DNA of 64,000 nt. Origin: Elymus sibiricus (taxonomy: Eukaryota; Streptophyta; Magnoliopsida; Poales; Poaceae). Both the position numbers and the translations under genes were made by a program. The stretch's first letter is position 1, and each line of letters begins with the position of its first letter. The notes beneath the pieces were generated by a model, which was given only the letters and a program-made list of their open reading frames with translations, did not search any database and had not been told where the DNA came from. This document shows positions 11,990 through 22,696 of this stretch, in pieces. Where the stretch lies: NCBI GenBank assembly GCA_039707655.1, contig CM077675.1:420565162-420629161 (forward strand). Reading direction: 5' to 3'.

Positions 11990-13560
11990 GCCTGAGTTTT
12001 GGCTGAGGATGATCATCTACTAAGGAGACTGTCTTGGCAAATTTTCAGCTCAAATGAAGGATCCTAGGTGGCACTTGCTTTGCAAAGTACCACATTGTGC
12101 AGAAATATGGATGTTGAAGCTGGGCTCAAATGGATGAATGTATTGAGCTAAAATTTGGTGGAGCATGGTAATTTGGGCATAGAAAATTACTGTAAAAATT
12201 TGATACCATTTGGACATGCCAAAGTGGCACTTCCTTCACAATGCTCTTCTCTGGACAGAAACTTGGGAAAATTATTGAGAGGAATTGGCTAAATGAAATG
12301 AGCTCAAATTTGGTGGAGGTAAGTAATGCAGGTAGGAACATGCCCTGGTAAATTGTCAAAAATAATTAGGCAATATAAAATATATTTGCTTCACAAACTG
12401 AAAATATGACCAGAAATATGGATATTGAAGCTGGGTTCAAGAGAATACATGGATTGGGCTGAAATTTGATGGAGCATGGTAATTTGGGCATATAAAAGCA
12501 CTGTCAAAATTTTATAACAGTTGGACATGCCAAAGTGGTACTTCCTTCACAATGCTCTTCTCTAGATAGAAACTTGGGAAAATTATTGAGAGAAATTGGC
12601 TCAATGAAATGAGCTAAAATTTTGTGGAGAGTTATGATTTGAGCATATGGAATATTTGATAAAATCTCAGATAATTTTGAGAATCCTAGATAGTACTTCC
12701 TTCACAAAGCTTCTCTCTGGATATAAACTTTGTAAATTTACTGAGGAAGATTTACTACGCAAATGGAGCTGAATATTGTCATGTGGCAATGATTTGAGTA
12801 TGTAAGAGTGCCCAAAAAGTTTGAGGGAAATATGAGGGGTCTAGATAGCACTTGCTTGGCAATGTGCTAATCTGGCCAGAAAATAGAAATTGAATCTGGG
12901 CTCGCATAGATTATTGGATTGAGCTGTAATTTGGCGGAGGATGACAACTTGGTTATATGAAGGTACTGTACAAATTTCATACCATTTGAATAAATAAAAT
13001 TGGTACTTCCTTCACAATGCTCTCCACTGAACAGAAAATTGGGGAAAATATTGAGAACATTGGCTACATTAAAATCAGATAAATTTGGTGTAGAGAGGTT
13101 CTATGGGCAGGGTCATCTCCTGGTAAATTTTCAGAAATTATAAAGCAATATAAAATATAGCTGCTTCACAAATTGAAAATATTACCAGAAACAAAGATTG
13201 GATGGTGAGCTCACATGGATTATTAGATGGGGATCAAATTTTGTGGAGAGCTATGATTTTGGCATATAGAATATGTGGCAAAAATTCAGATCATTAGGAG
13301 ATGCCTATCTAGTACTTACTTCACAAAGTTTCTAGCTCAACAGATACTTTGAAAATTTGTTGAGGAAGATTTAATAGGAAAATGGATCTGAATTTTGTCA
13401 TGAGGCAATGATTTGGATATAAAAGAGTGCCCAAAACTTCTGAGGGCACTCCAAAAAATATATATAACACTTCCTTCACAAAGTGTTGTTCTGAACAAAA
13501 TAGGAAAATGAATATTCCTGAATTATTTTTGAACTAGGCAAGGAAGGATTTTGACATATT
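11990..13560. repeat. Ten-unit diverged tandem array, 155-bp period
   Basis: A core related to ACTTCCTTCACAA recurs at about 12073, 12229, 12384, 12538, 12694, 12848, 13003, 13158, 13313 and 13467, a spacing of 154-156 bp each time. Longer matches occur at multiples of this period: for example, GGACATGCCAAAGTGG at 12212 and 12523 (311 bp apart) and GCAATGATTTG at 12786 and 13405 (619 bp). Units share sub-motifs (aatttggtggag, gaagctgggctc) but are well diverged. The array lies downstream, in minus-strand sense, of the gag/protease ORF of the Gypsy-type element D, so it is probably part of that element's non-coding internal region. No protein is encoded. Confidence 0.8.
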
Positions 13561-13829
13561 TGAGGAATATATGATCCAAAGAATTTATGAGGTGGCGCCT
13601 AGTCATAGCAATGCACCACAATTTACAAGGTTATGCCCATCTATATTGGTCATGATCAGCAAAACTGATGAGGTGGCGCCTAGTCATATGATAAACTTAT
13701 GATACAGAAAGTTATGCTTACTAAATTCATCAACGACATGTCTTTCAAAAAGAATCCATTAATAAGGTTGATCAAGTCTTATTAATAACATTTTCCGATT
13801 GACATGAAACCGAAGAATTTTGTATAACA
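13561..13829 (-). other. Internal region of Gypsy element D between array and protease stop
   Basis: Non-coding. It contains a short direct repeat, gatgaggtggcgcctagtca-like, at about 13588 and 13668 (80 bp apart). It follows the protease tail whose stop codon is at 13830-13832 (minus strand). Confidence 0.45.
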
Positions 13830-14069
13830 CTAAGTTACCTCAATGGGGATTTGCATATCCCCAACAATAGGGGTATAATATTTCTTCTTGGCAGTAGGAA
13901 GAGTGATTTTAAAACCTCCAATGATGAGTGTGGCACTTGGCTCAATGACATTAATATTATTAACCAAAGTTTGCTTCTTCGGAAAATGAACGGTATGTTG
14001 TTTGCCATTGACGTGAAAAGTAACCTTGCTTTTGTTGCAATCAATAACAGCCCCTGCAGTATTTAAAAG
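13830..14069 (-). pseudogene. C-terminal part of element D protease ORF, cut off by the MULE
   Basis: On the minus strand the frame runs from the TSD (ATTTAAAAG, 14061-14069) through NTAGAVIDCNKSKVTFHVNG to a stop at 13830-13832. It directly continues the RPFLN motif that ends the fragment at 23441-23791 on the other side of the MULE. Together they form one retropepsin-type ORF interrupted at the conserved RPFL motif. The two flanks share the 9-bp duplication, so the join is unambiguous in outline. Confidence 0.8.
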
Positions 14070-14232
14070 GGATTTCTATTCTTGTGCCCCTGGTTCCTTA
14101 GTTGTACTCATTCATCCCCATGCTCTTAACTTGTGCTAACTTTTCCCCACTCCCTTGTCTGAAACTCTCAGAAATGGTCACGACGGAGGATGCCGTCAGG
14201 TCAATGGTTTGATCGTTAACTCTGACGAGTGG
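14070..14232 (+). repeat. Left terminal inverted repeat of the MULE
   Basis: It matches the reverse complement of 23279-23440 over about 160 bp with scattered mismatches: GGATTTC... here against TGATTTT... there, then both share GTTCCTTAG and TGTACTCATTCATCCCC. Long inverted repeats next to a 9-bp TSD are diagnostic of MULEs. Confidence 0.88.
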
Positions 14233-14668
14233 AGCCGCGCTGGACTGTGTCGCCCGTTGGACCTGCCAAGTGGGGCCGCGTTGGATGGTGGCGCTGGTTC
14301 GACCATTGGGCCGTGGTTTTGTTGGACAATTGGGTAGTTGCATGAAACGCCTGCATGCATGCGCTGATGCACGCCGCAACGATAAGCCTGCTATGCATGC
14401 ACGACATGAGCCAGCTAGCCTGCCTGCATGCGCCGATGCGCGCCGCCACGATGCCCCACTGACGCATCCTTCCTGTGAGCCACCATGGACGCAGCGACGG
14501 CCGTTACCGCTGGTTCGTCTCTTCTCGCACGAGTCTCCTCGATCGATTCACAGTTCACATCGTTTCAGCCTTTGACCTTCACAACATCAAGTTAGGGTGG
14601 TTATTAAAGTCTAGGGCATACAGATCGGCGCGCGGCGTTTGAACGTAGCAACATGCGGCCGATGCCCT
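14233..14668. other. MULE subterminal region and upstream region of the unknown ORF
   Basis: GC-rich DNA with repeated 'gcatgcgc(t/c)gatgc(a/g)cgccgc' segments near 14352-14450. No open frame has recognisable content. It leads into the TATA-like site at 14669. Confidence 0.5.
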
Positions 14669-14676
14669 TATTTAAA
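14669..14676 (+). promoter_or_regulatory. TATA-like box upstream of the unknown ORF
   Basis: TATTTAAA lies about 96 bp upstream of the ATG at 14772. A pyrimidine-rich leader without upstream ATG follows (cttctcttcttcacccaaat), as expected for a short plant 5' UTR. Confidence 0.45.
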
Positions 14677-14771
14677 CCACCCACCCCTCCACCTATTCTC
14701 CACACATCCATTTGCGTCGCTCCCCTTCTCTTCTTCACCCAAATCCAGAGCACTCTCCAAGCTAGGTGAAG

Positions 14772-15197
14772 ATGGACTACTACGGCCCCACCTTCCAGAT
14801 GCCACCAGTTAGTCCGGAGAGGCGGTACCCTACCGGCGTCGTCGTGGAGAAAAGGCTTCGCGTGTGGACGATCTCATGCTGGAGGACTGGCTGGGATTTG
14901 GCCGAGTGGTTCCTCCGTGCGGGCTTCGCCCACCTCCCGGCGGACTCGTCGGTCATGTTCCGACTGGAGGAACTGCGTCCAAACTCCAGCTCTCCGCCAT
15001 CAGGGCTCATCGCCACCTTCAGCAACAGGTTTGATGCGTTCCACCTACTCGGGAAGGTGTTTTGGTGTGGGTACGAGCTCATCGCATTCACAACCTACAA
15101 CATCTTCACGGATGTCGATAGAATCTTCTCCAACCGGAACATCATCCACAGCCTCCCCTACCTCCTCGGTGAGAACGACAGGGAGGCGGAGGAGTGA
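14772..15197 (+). CDS. Unknown intact 141-residue protein carried by the MULE
   Basis: The ORF starts with ATG at 14772 (MDYYGPTFQMPPVSPERRYP) in a good plant context (GTGAAGATGG) and ends with TGA at 15195-15197. It is single-exon, uninterrupted, and GC-rich in third positions. The protein is globular-looking, with aromatic and charged patches (WDLAEWFLRAGFAHLPADSS, then LIATFSNRFDAFHLLGKVFW) and an acidic C-terminus (GENDREAEE). I recognise no domain, signal peptide or membrane segment. It has a TATA-like box and leader upstream. It sits just inside the left TIR, transcribed opposite to the transposase, the place where MULEs often carry a second gene or a captured host gene fragment. It is intact while the neighbouring genes are broken. 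Function unknown. Confidence 0.55.
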   Translation: MDYYGPTFQMPPVSPERRYPTGVVVEKRLRVWTISCWRTGWDLAEWFLRAGFAHLPADSSVMFRLEELRPNSSSPPSGLIATFSNRFDAFHLLGKVFWCGYELIAFTTYNIFTDVDRIFSNRNIIHSLPYLLGENDREAEE

Positions 15198-15674
15198 AGA
15201 GGAGGCGCGGAGCAGTGAAGAGGAGGTGCGGAGAAGCTTGTATTGCCCTAGGGTGTTAGACCCTAGGGCTTTTTTATATATTTCTATGTTATATGTCGTT
15301 GGTTGTAACGTGAACTATCTATTTATGTATGTCGTGTTATATAGTGTTTTATGTAAGAACTATGTTATGCTTGCTACCCTATTTATATATCTATGTTATG
15401 CTTGCTACTTTTCTTTGTTATTTTGTAGCCCATTCGATGATATTTGTATTTTGGCCCTATATTTTATGGGTTCGAAAGTTTTGGGCCTTTTGGCACACGC
15501 GGCTAATGGGCTAGTTGAAGTGACAAAAAGGAGAAAAACGAGCCATGTCGATGTTGAAAAGAAGAAGAAAAAGAAGCTAAATTTTTTGAATTGTCGCCGA
15601 CGGTCTAGGGTTTGTTGATCCTACCGAGGGTGGAGGGGACAGCTGCAGGCTTGGCTTTGGAAGGGTGGAAGCTA
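15198..15674 (+). other. 3' flank of the unknown ORF
   Basis: AT-rich after the stop, with TATATA and TATTT tracts at 15275-15420 that could serve as a plant 3' UTR and polyadenylation region. It also contains a small inverted repeat around the CCCTAGGG motifs (about 15245-15272). No further gene seen. Confidence 0.4.
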
Positions 15675-16217
15675 CTCCCTCTGTCCAGTCGTTGCATGCA
15701 ACCTGTGCATGCGAACGACAACGCTTAATTAACGCATGTGTATGCAAACAACAATGCTTGGTGGCTGGCTGTCTAGTGCATTGTCCCAAATAGTTCATTA
15801 AGTGCGCGTAAAAACACATGCTAATTAATGTTTTTAGTCCAATCCATACACGCCTAGGTCTTGATGCAGCTTCTTAGGCCCTTTCTAGTGCTCCACTGTG
15901 GACATGTGCTAAGCATGCCACATAAGCAAAAACATGACATGGCACAACAATTAAAGAGGAGAGAGAGCACTTTGGTGACCCCAGGAAGAACCAATGCCAA
16001 GCATGTGAACCTAGGCAAACCACTTAAATGAGATAAGTTGGCCAATGCATGAAAGAGTTTAGATGCTAAATCATTAAATAAGGTAAGCTTAGCAACAACA
16101 AACTAAGCACCTATGCATTGGGGAGTTGAGTTGCTAAGCTATTTAATGCACTTAGCACCTCATCTAAGCACCTTTGCATTGGAAGAGGCCTTAGACGCCC
16201 TACGCACCTGGACGGAG
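15675..16217. mobile_element. Stowaway-type MITE, interrupted by a Harbinger MITE
   Basis: Ends CTCCCTCTGTCCAG (15675) and CTGGACGGAG (to 16217) are inverted repeats of the Stowaway type, flanked by TA on both sides (15673-15674 and 16218-16219). Without the 314-bp insertion and its TSD the element is about 226 bp, a normal Stowaway length. Non-coding. Confidence 0.8.
15877..16190. mobile_element. Harbinger/Tourist-type MITE nested in the Stowaway
   Basis: A 314-bp element with imperfect TIRs (GGCCCTTTCTAGTGC at the left; GCATTGGAAGAGGCC at the right, whose complement is GGCCTCTTCCAATGC). It is flanked by the 3-bp TSD TTA (15874-15876 and 16191-16193), as in PIF/Harbinger MITEs. It is AT-rich and non-coding. 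Confidence 0.85.
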
Positions 16218-16219
16218 TA

Positions 16220-16566
16220 TTGTTCATGGGTTTCCACTCAAAGAAGGACGACGACCCGAAAATGGGTGGCCGACTACCGAGGCCCGCCGCGCGTGCGAAT
16301 TTACTTCTGGCTGTGGGGGTAGTTGGAAAGCCACCACGCGTCCACGAGGCGGACGAGGAGAAAGCGCGTGCACGTGCGAATCAAATCAATAAGCCAAAAA
16401 AAGCAGAACCAACGCGTGCACCATTTTGTAGGCCTCTTTTATCTTTGGGCCTTCGACGGCCAACGCCATGCGACGGCCCAACCAGAGCTGGAGACAGGGA
16501 CATAGTTTAAGCAACCCAAAGAGCACATGATCTAGAAATTAAGCTTACACCATACTAATAACATCT
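16220..16566. other. MULE internal DNA between MITEs and GRF gene
   Basis: GC-rich at 16220-16380, then mixed. Open stretches on the plus strand have no recognisable content. It is probably the 3' flank of the GRF gene (minus strand). Confidence 0.4.
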
Positions 16567-17168
16567 CTAACGAGTGATGACCAGCAAGTAAGCAAATCCT
16601 AGGGCAACTATACAAAAATAAAATCCTAAAGCTATCAGATTTGCCTGCTTGTTCAATTGAATCATCTGCCTCAAGTTCTTGTTCATATTCTTTAATTCTC
16701 CCTTCAGGTCCGCATGCCCAACTGTCAGAGCAGCACTTTTATAGACCAAATTCCGCACGGCTGACGGCAGATTGAGCTCCTGTGTTGCGGCCTATTGAAT
16801 TGAATCAAGCCCTCCCCTTGAAGCCTTAGAACGTACTCATCCAGCCATTCAAAATGTGTGCACTTCTTCACGATCTGAAACGAAATCATGAGCCCTAAAT
16901 CCCAGATCCAACGAAAAAGAATTAAAAGGAAAGAGAAAAAGAATTAAAAGCAAAGAGAAATAGAAATGAGAGGAAAATCATGAGATCTAACCTGCCCCTA
17001 TGGCTTGCTCTCGCATTTCACAAACTCGCGCCCAAAGTTTCCATTCTTATCCTCCTTCGAAGTTAACTGATTTAGTGGCGCGGTCCGTGGGCAGTCAAGA
17101 CATGGCTGCATGGGCAGTGGACCATACTGGGTCCACGCGGGGCGGGAGGCTGAGGTGGAGCTCGACAT
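16567..17168 (-). pseudogene. GRF-type zinc finger protein with C-terminal membrane segment, broken
   Basis: Minus strand, two exons. Exon 1 (from ATG at 17168, [19 protein letters not shown]) contains the GRF finger pattern: CLDC, then [16 protein letters not shown] then interrupts just before the donor (GGCAG/GTTAGA, about 16993). Exon 2, after a TTTCAG acceptor near 16870, starts IVKKCTHFEWLDEY, giving the last Cys and the F-x-W typical of GRF fingers. It shifts frame near 16800 and ends with a hydrophobic segment (LIALGFYFCIVALGFAYLLV) before the stop at 16567. GRF fingers bind nucleic acid in other proteins; short GRF-plus-membrane-anchor proteins are, as I recall, abundant in Triticeae and transposon-associated. 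It lies downstream of the transposase in the same orientation. Dead by a stop and a frameshift. Confidence 0.7.
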
Positions 17169-18205
17169 ATCTCGTCGCCGGGGAAGACGAAGCAGATGAG
17201 GGGCTCCTGTCATCGTTGCAACAGAAGAAGCAGAGGAAAGGGAAGGCAATGCCGCAATGGTGGGTGAGCAGAACCAACCTCTCGCCGTCTCGCGGATCGC
17301 CCAACGATCCAACGATGCGGAGCAGTCCATGTGACCCAACGGCACGCAGCTTGTCCTCGGAATTCCTTCTAGAAGACCATATTTGAGGGTTGTCGTTGGC
17401 GCTAGGGTATGATCAGACGGCTGCAGTTCAACGCTAGGGTTTGGAGAGATGCTGCGGGGTTTTGAGCCGGTCAGCGGGGTTAACTTAGGTTTGACCAACT
17501 TTCAAATGACCTTAATTAATTCAAAAAAATAAAAAAATATGAAACCTTCGCGGTTCGTCGTTTTATAAGACATAGTTACTATAAAAAAATATAAACTTTG
17601 TTTAGGGACATTTTTATGAAAAATCTTTTTTTAGGTGAGCTACCATTTCCAAGTTCAAATGAGCAGAACTAATTCAAAAAAAATCAAAAAAATGGAAGAC
17701 CTACGCACAATGCCATTGTATGTGACATGGTTATGACAAAAAATAATAATCTGGTTTATGGACATTTTCATGAAAACTCCTTCACAAAAATGAGCTATCA
17801 CGTAGGAGGTTATATAGAGTTCGAGAAGAGAGTGATAGTGGGTTTAGGTTTACGAATTTTAAAAAAAATCAATAAAATCACCAAAGCTTCGTTTTAGTGT
17901 CAATACGAAGGATCTGAACTTATTTTTTCATATTTCAAAATTTTCCACGTGTAATAACTCAAATTTTGCCAACATCATCATCATCATCAACAACAACAAC
18001 AACAAAGCCTTTAGTCCCAAACAATAATTCAAATTTTGCAAACATCACATCACAGAGCAATGGACTTCAAATGTTGCCTCAATTTCGAATTATTACAAAT
18101 CCTTAAAATTCAAAGGTTAGTTCAAATTCAAATTTCGCCTCCAATTTTGAATTATTACAAATCCTTAAAGTTCAAAGTTTACAACTTGCATTCAACGTTC
18201 AAAGT
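17169..18205. other. MULE internal region between GRF gene and transposase
   Basis: The first part (17169-17500) is the GC-rich upstream region of the GRF gene. 17500-17960 is AT-rich, with runs such as aattcaaaaaaaatcaaaa, and resembles 11420-11575. A trinucleotide microsatellite (CATCAT then CAACAA) lies at 17969-18005. 18030-18205 contains a short duplication (ttacaaatccttaaa at about 18093 and 18157) and is the 3' flank of the transposase gene. Confidence 0.5.
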
Positions 18206-18589
18206 TCACATCTTTGCCTTGCTCCTTGTGTTCCTAGATGGTTTAACAGACTTGCTCCTGGTTTCCCTAGCTGGGATATCCACCTTTTTCTTCTTCCTTT
18301 TGATCTTCACTTTGGTTGGTGGTTGTCGAGGTGCTGGCGGAGAACTTCGACTAGCCAGTTGTTAGGGTTCAATAGCTTCAAAACCTTCATAAGCCATGGC
18401 TTCAAATTCTGCATCGGATGATGACTGAACCGAAGTTTCATTCTCTCCTGGACTTTTCTCTCATTTTCTTTTAATTTCCCTAGAGCTAGATCAAACAGAA
18501 AAAAGAGTATAAGTCATCGATAAAAAACAGAAGAAATGCACAAAAAGGGATGGTTGTTGCACACATACCAAGCTGCCGGCAGTGCTAAT

Positions 18590-18735
18590 TCAGTTGCCTC
18601 ATTCTCCTCTGCATTAGCTGCAATCTTCTCTAATGCTTCATCCTCCTCTGCATTAGCTGCAATCTGCTCTAATGTTTCATTCTCCCCTGCATTAGCTGCA
18701 ATCTGCTCTAATGTTGCATTCCCCTCTGCATTTGT
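18590..18735 (-). repeat. 36-bp tandem repeats in the transposase C-terminal region
   Basis: About four 36-bp units (gcattagctgcaatctgct on the plus strand) encode the 12-residue repeat Q-I-A-A-N-A-E-E-N-E-x-L on the minus strand. The unit is a multiple of three, so copy number can vary without breaking frame. Confidence 0.75.
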
Positions 18736-21173
18736 TGCTGCCCATTGTTCCTCTTCTCCAAGAAGCATCTACTGGATTGGTACATTTCCTAGCAATGTGC
18801 CTTAGGGTTCCATATGTTTTGCACTTACGTTGTCTTTTTACACGACCCTCTTCACCTCTTCTGTACCTGTTCTTCCTTGGTCTTCCTGGTGGTCTAGTCA
18901 GTACATGAGAATATAGTCTGAACCCTGGATCTACTATGTTCCATTGGTCTTTTCCCAAGAGTGCAGGCACATTGGAAGCATAAGCAGCCCTGAATTTGGC
19001 AACAGAAAAATATTCAGAGATGTATTGATCAACTTCACCATCTTCACCACCGATAACAGTCATCAGATGTAGGGCATGTATGCATGGCTTCCCACGGAGC
19101 TGCCATTGCCTACAACTGCATTCTCTAGTTGCTAGGTTAACTGGATATCTCCATTCCCTGTTTTTACTGTTAGTATATGTTACCTCAGCCTCGTGTCTCG
19201 CCGCTCGAATGCATTTCTTTCTGCTCAGTCCTCTTGCCTTGGCCTGCAATGCCTTAATAAGAGATGGGAGCATAAGATGGCCAATATATTTTGTTTCTGC
19301 AATTCTTTTGCGAAGAGCCATCCTTATCATGATCATCTGCCGAATCTTATCAAATATTTGCCATATCAGAATCCCTTTCAATGACTTGATCTTTGCATTG
19401 AAACACTCTGCCAGGTTACTGGTCACATAGTCTACTTTGCATATTGCATTGAATTTGCTTCTTGACCACAACTTTCCATGATGTGCATCTAGGTACTCCT
19501 TCACCAGAGGATTGTGAGCATACAACACTCTCAAATGATGCTCATGCTTCCTCTCACTGCATGTGTATGATGCTGACCATAAGTTCTCATCATAAACTTT
19601 ACCTTTGAATTTGGTTCTGAAATTCTGCACTAGGTGTCGCATACATTCCCTATGCTCCACTCCAGGGAATACAATTTCCACTGCACTCTCAAAACCCTGG
19701 CAAGCATCTGTGTGTATAGCTAAACTTGGGGTTTGTACCTATAAGGTTGCGCAACTGCTAAAGAAACCAGACCCAACTTTCCTCGGACTCTGCCTCCACC
19801 ACACCAAATGCAACCGGGAATAGCCAGTGGTGTCCATCAACTGCAGAAGCTGCCACTAGTTGTCCTCTCCACCTTCCATTCAAAGCAGTTGCATCAACAG
19901 CCAAATAGGGCCTGCAACCATCCAGAAACCACTGCCAGCAAGCCTTGAAACAAACCAAAGCCCTCCTGAAGCACTCCTTCTCAAATGACTTCCCTTTTAT
20001 TTTGTATGGAACTGTATGCTTCTCAATCTCTACAACACTCCCTGGACTAGCAGCTTCCACTTTAGCTTTAAATGTGTAGAGCAACTGAAAGCTCTCATTC
20101 CAAGGACCATTAATCCTGTCAAGAGCTATTTCCTTAGCATAAAAAAAATCCTCATGTAAGGTATATCAATCTTGTACTTATCAAATAGCTTCCCATGTAG
20201 TGCTGTTGGACCAAGTGTTGGTTTTTCTCTCAACCAATCCAAAATTGCATTTGCCACCCACCTAGTCTTTGCTGGCTTTGTTTTCGCCTTCCCCCCTCCC
20301 CCTCCAGGTGGACAAGTGTGCTCGTGTGGGTTCCTTTTTATCTGAAAAAATATGATCTGAAAATAGAATCAGTATAAACTGAAATACACAAACCTGAATG
20401 AACTTTCTCCTCGACATACGTGATGCATGCAACCTCCATCTACACCTAACATATTGGCAATGAATAGTGAACCTTGATGGCTCACTCCTATCAATCACAT
20501 ATGTATTTTGTGTGAGAATGCAGTATGTAGTCACTGCATTACGACAGTCCACCATCGACTCGAATATGGTGCCGACAGCAAGCTGAAGATCTTCCCTAGT
20601 CCACTCAGTTGTTGGCATGTCCTCACCATCATATTCATCTAAAACTAAGCTGTCGATGTTCTCCTCCCTCTCTTCATCGTCAGTGCCATCAAATCTAGCA
20701 CGACTGATAGGTTGCTCCAGAAATTCATCTTCCATTTCTTGTTTACTGGCAATATCTACAAGGTCAGGGAACATATTCTCATCCTCGTCATCATGTCGAG
20801 GCACCTCTTCGTCTGGCTCTCCATCCTGTACTACATCGGCTGCAACAGCGATAGGAGAAGTGGTAACAGATATATTGTGACTTTCAGAACCACTAGCTCT
20901 GCTTGGTTTCGACCTACAAGGAGTGCCGGGGCGCTCTCCGTTAGCAGAGGCAAAATATTCATGAACACCCTTCCCCTTCTCACGTTCATTGCATGGCTGA
21001 AGCACCTCGATATGGATTTTACTGAAGCGGCTTTCAGCATTCAAAGTAAAGAGCAATCCCAGATGCTCATTGCAAGTTAGTGGTATAATTTTTTTCTCGG
21101 TACTGCTGGAAAATTTCAGTTCAACAGCATTGGTAGGGCTCCATCCATATGGAGAATTTCAGAGCGCCGCGAG

Positions 21174-22696
21174 TGATACATCTCCGTCGTATCTATAATT
21201 TTTGATTGTTTCATGCCAATATTATACAACTTTCACATATTTTGGCAACATTTTATATGATTTATTGGACTAACATATTGATCCAGTGCCCAGTGCCAGT
21301 TCCTATTTGTTGCATATTTTTTGTTTCGCAGAATATCCATATCAAACGAAGTCCAAACGCGATGAAAATTTACGGAGATTTTTTTGGAATATTTGTGAAT
21401 TTTGAGAAGTGGAATCAATGCAAACGGAGGCCCACAACCCCCAAGATACACCACGGCGCGCCCAGGGGGCCCAAACGCATGGTGGTGGGTTGTGCCCACC
21501 TCGTACGTCGGTTGGAGCTCTCCTTCGGGCGCAAGGAAGCTAATTTTTGGATAAAAATCCCCTCAAAATTTCAGCCCGATCGGAGTTACGGATCTCCGGG
21601 AATAAAAGAAACAGTTTTCGGCCAGAAAACAGGAACGCGAAACAGAAGAGAACAGAGAGGGAGATCCAATCTAGGAGGGGCTCCTGCCCCTCCGCCGCCA
21701 TGGAGGCCATGGACCAAAGGGGGAACTCTCCTCCCATCTAGGGGGGATGCCAAGGAAGAAGAAGAAGGAGGGGGGCTCTCTCCCCCTCTCCCCCGGTGGC
21801 GCCGGAACGCCGCCAGGGCAATCATTGTGACGGCGATCTACACCAACAACTTCACCGCCGTCAACACCAACTCTCTCCCCCTCTATGCAGCGGTGTAACA
21901 CCTCTCTTCCCCGCTATAATCTCTACTTAAACATGGTGCCCAACTCCATATATTATCTCCCAATGATATTTTGCTATCCTATGATGTTTGAGTAGATCTC
22001 TTTTGTCCTATGGATTAATTGTGGTATGATGTTATGGATGTGAGTTGTATGTTGATATGGTGCTGTCCTATGGTGCCCTCCGTGTCGCGCAAATGTGAGG
22101 GATCCCCGCTGTAGGGTGTTGCAATATGTTCATGATTTGCCTATGGTGGGTTGCGTGAGTGACAGAAGCACAAACCCGAGTAGGTGGGTTGTTGCGTATG
22201 GGAGTAAAGGGGACTTGATACTTAATGCTATGGTTGGGTTTTACCTTAATGAACTTTGGTAGTTGCGGATGCTTGCTAGAGTTCCAATCATAAGTGCATA
22301 TGATCCAAGTACGAAAAGTGTGTTAGCGTATGCCGCTCCCTCATTGCATATAACAAGTATCTATCATATTATATTCAATTTCCTAGGGACAATCTTTCTC
22401 TTGCGTTACACAAAAAGCTTTCTACTAGTCTATTTACTTTTATTGTTCTTTTATTAAAACAACATCTAACTTTTATTTCCACGTTCTTTATTATCTTGCA
22501 AAGTACTTCTAGTTTTATTCCCGCAAAGTAGTTTCATACTTGTTCTAGGTAAAGCAAATATTAGCGTGCCTAGAGTTGTATCGGTGGTCGATAGAACTTG
22601 AGGGAATATTTGTTCTACCTTTAGCTCCTCGTTGGGTTCGACACTCTTACTTATCGAAAAACGCTACAAACGATCCCCTACACTTGTGGGTTATCA
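21174..22696 (+). mobile_element. Solo LTR inserted in the transposase gene
   Basis: A 1523-bp LTR starting TGATACATCTCCGTCG and ending TGTGGGTTATCA, with a perfect TSD GCGAG (21169-21173 and 22697-22701). No internal domain, so it is a recombination remnant. From memory the style matches the Sabrina/WHAM-like Gypsy LTRs of wheat. ORFs inside it (for example 21206-21898) are LTR sequence, not genes. It separates the first coding part of the MULE transposase from the rest. Confidence 0.9.

Noticed and set aside
14917..15618. 233-codon plus-strand ORF overlapping the unknown MULE ORF
   Set aside because: Shadow frame of 14772-15197 with low-complexity Ser/Arg content, running on into the AT-rich 3' flank.
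21206..21898. 230-codon ORF
   Set aside because: Entirely inside the solo LTR 21174-22696; no recognisable protein.
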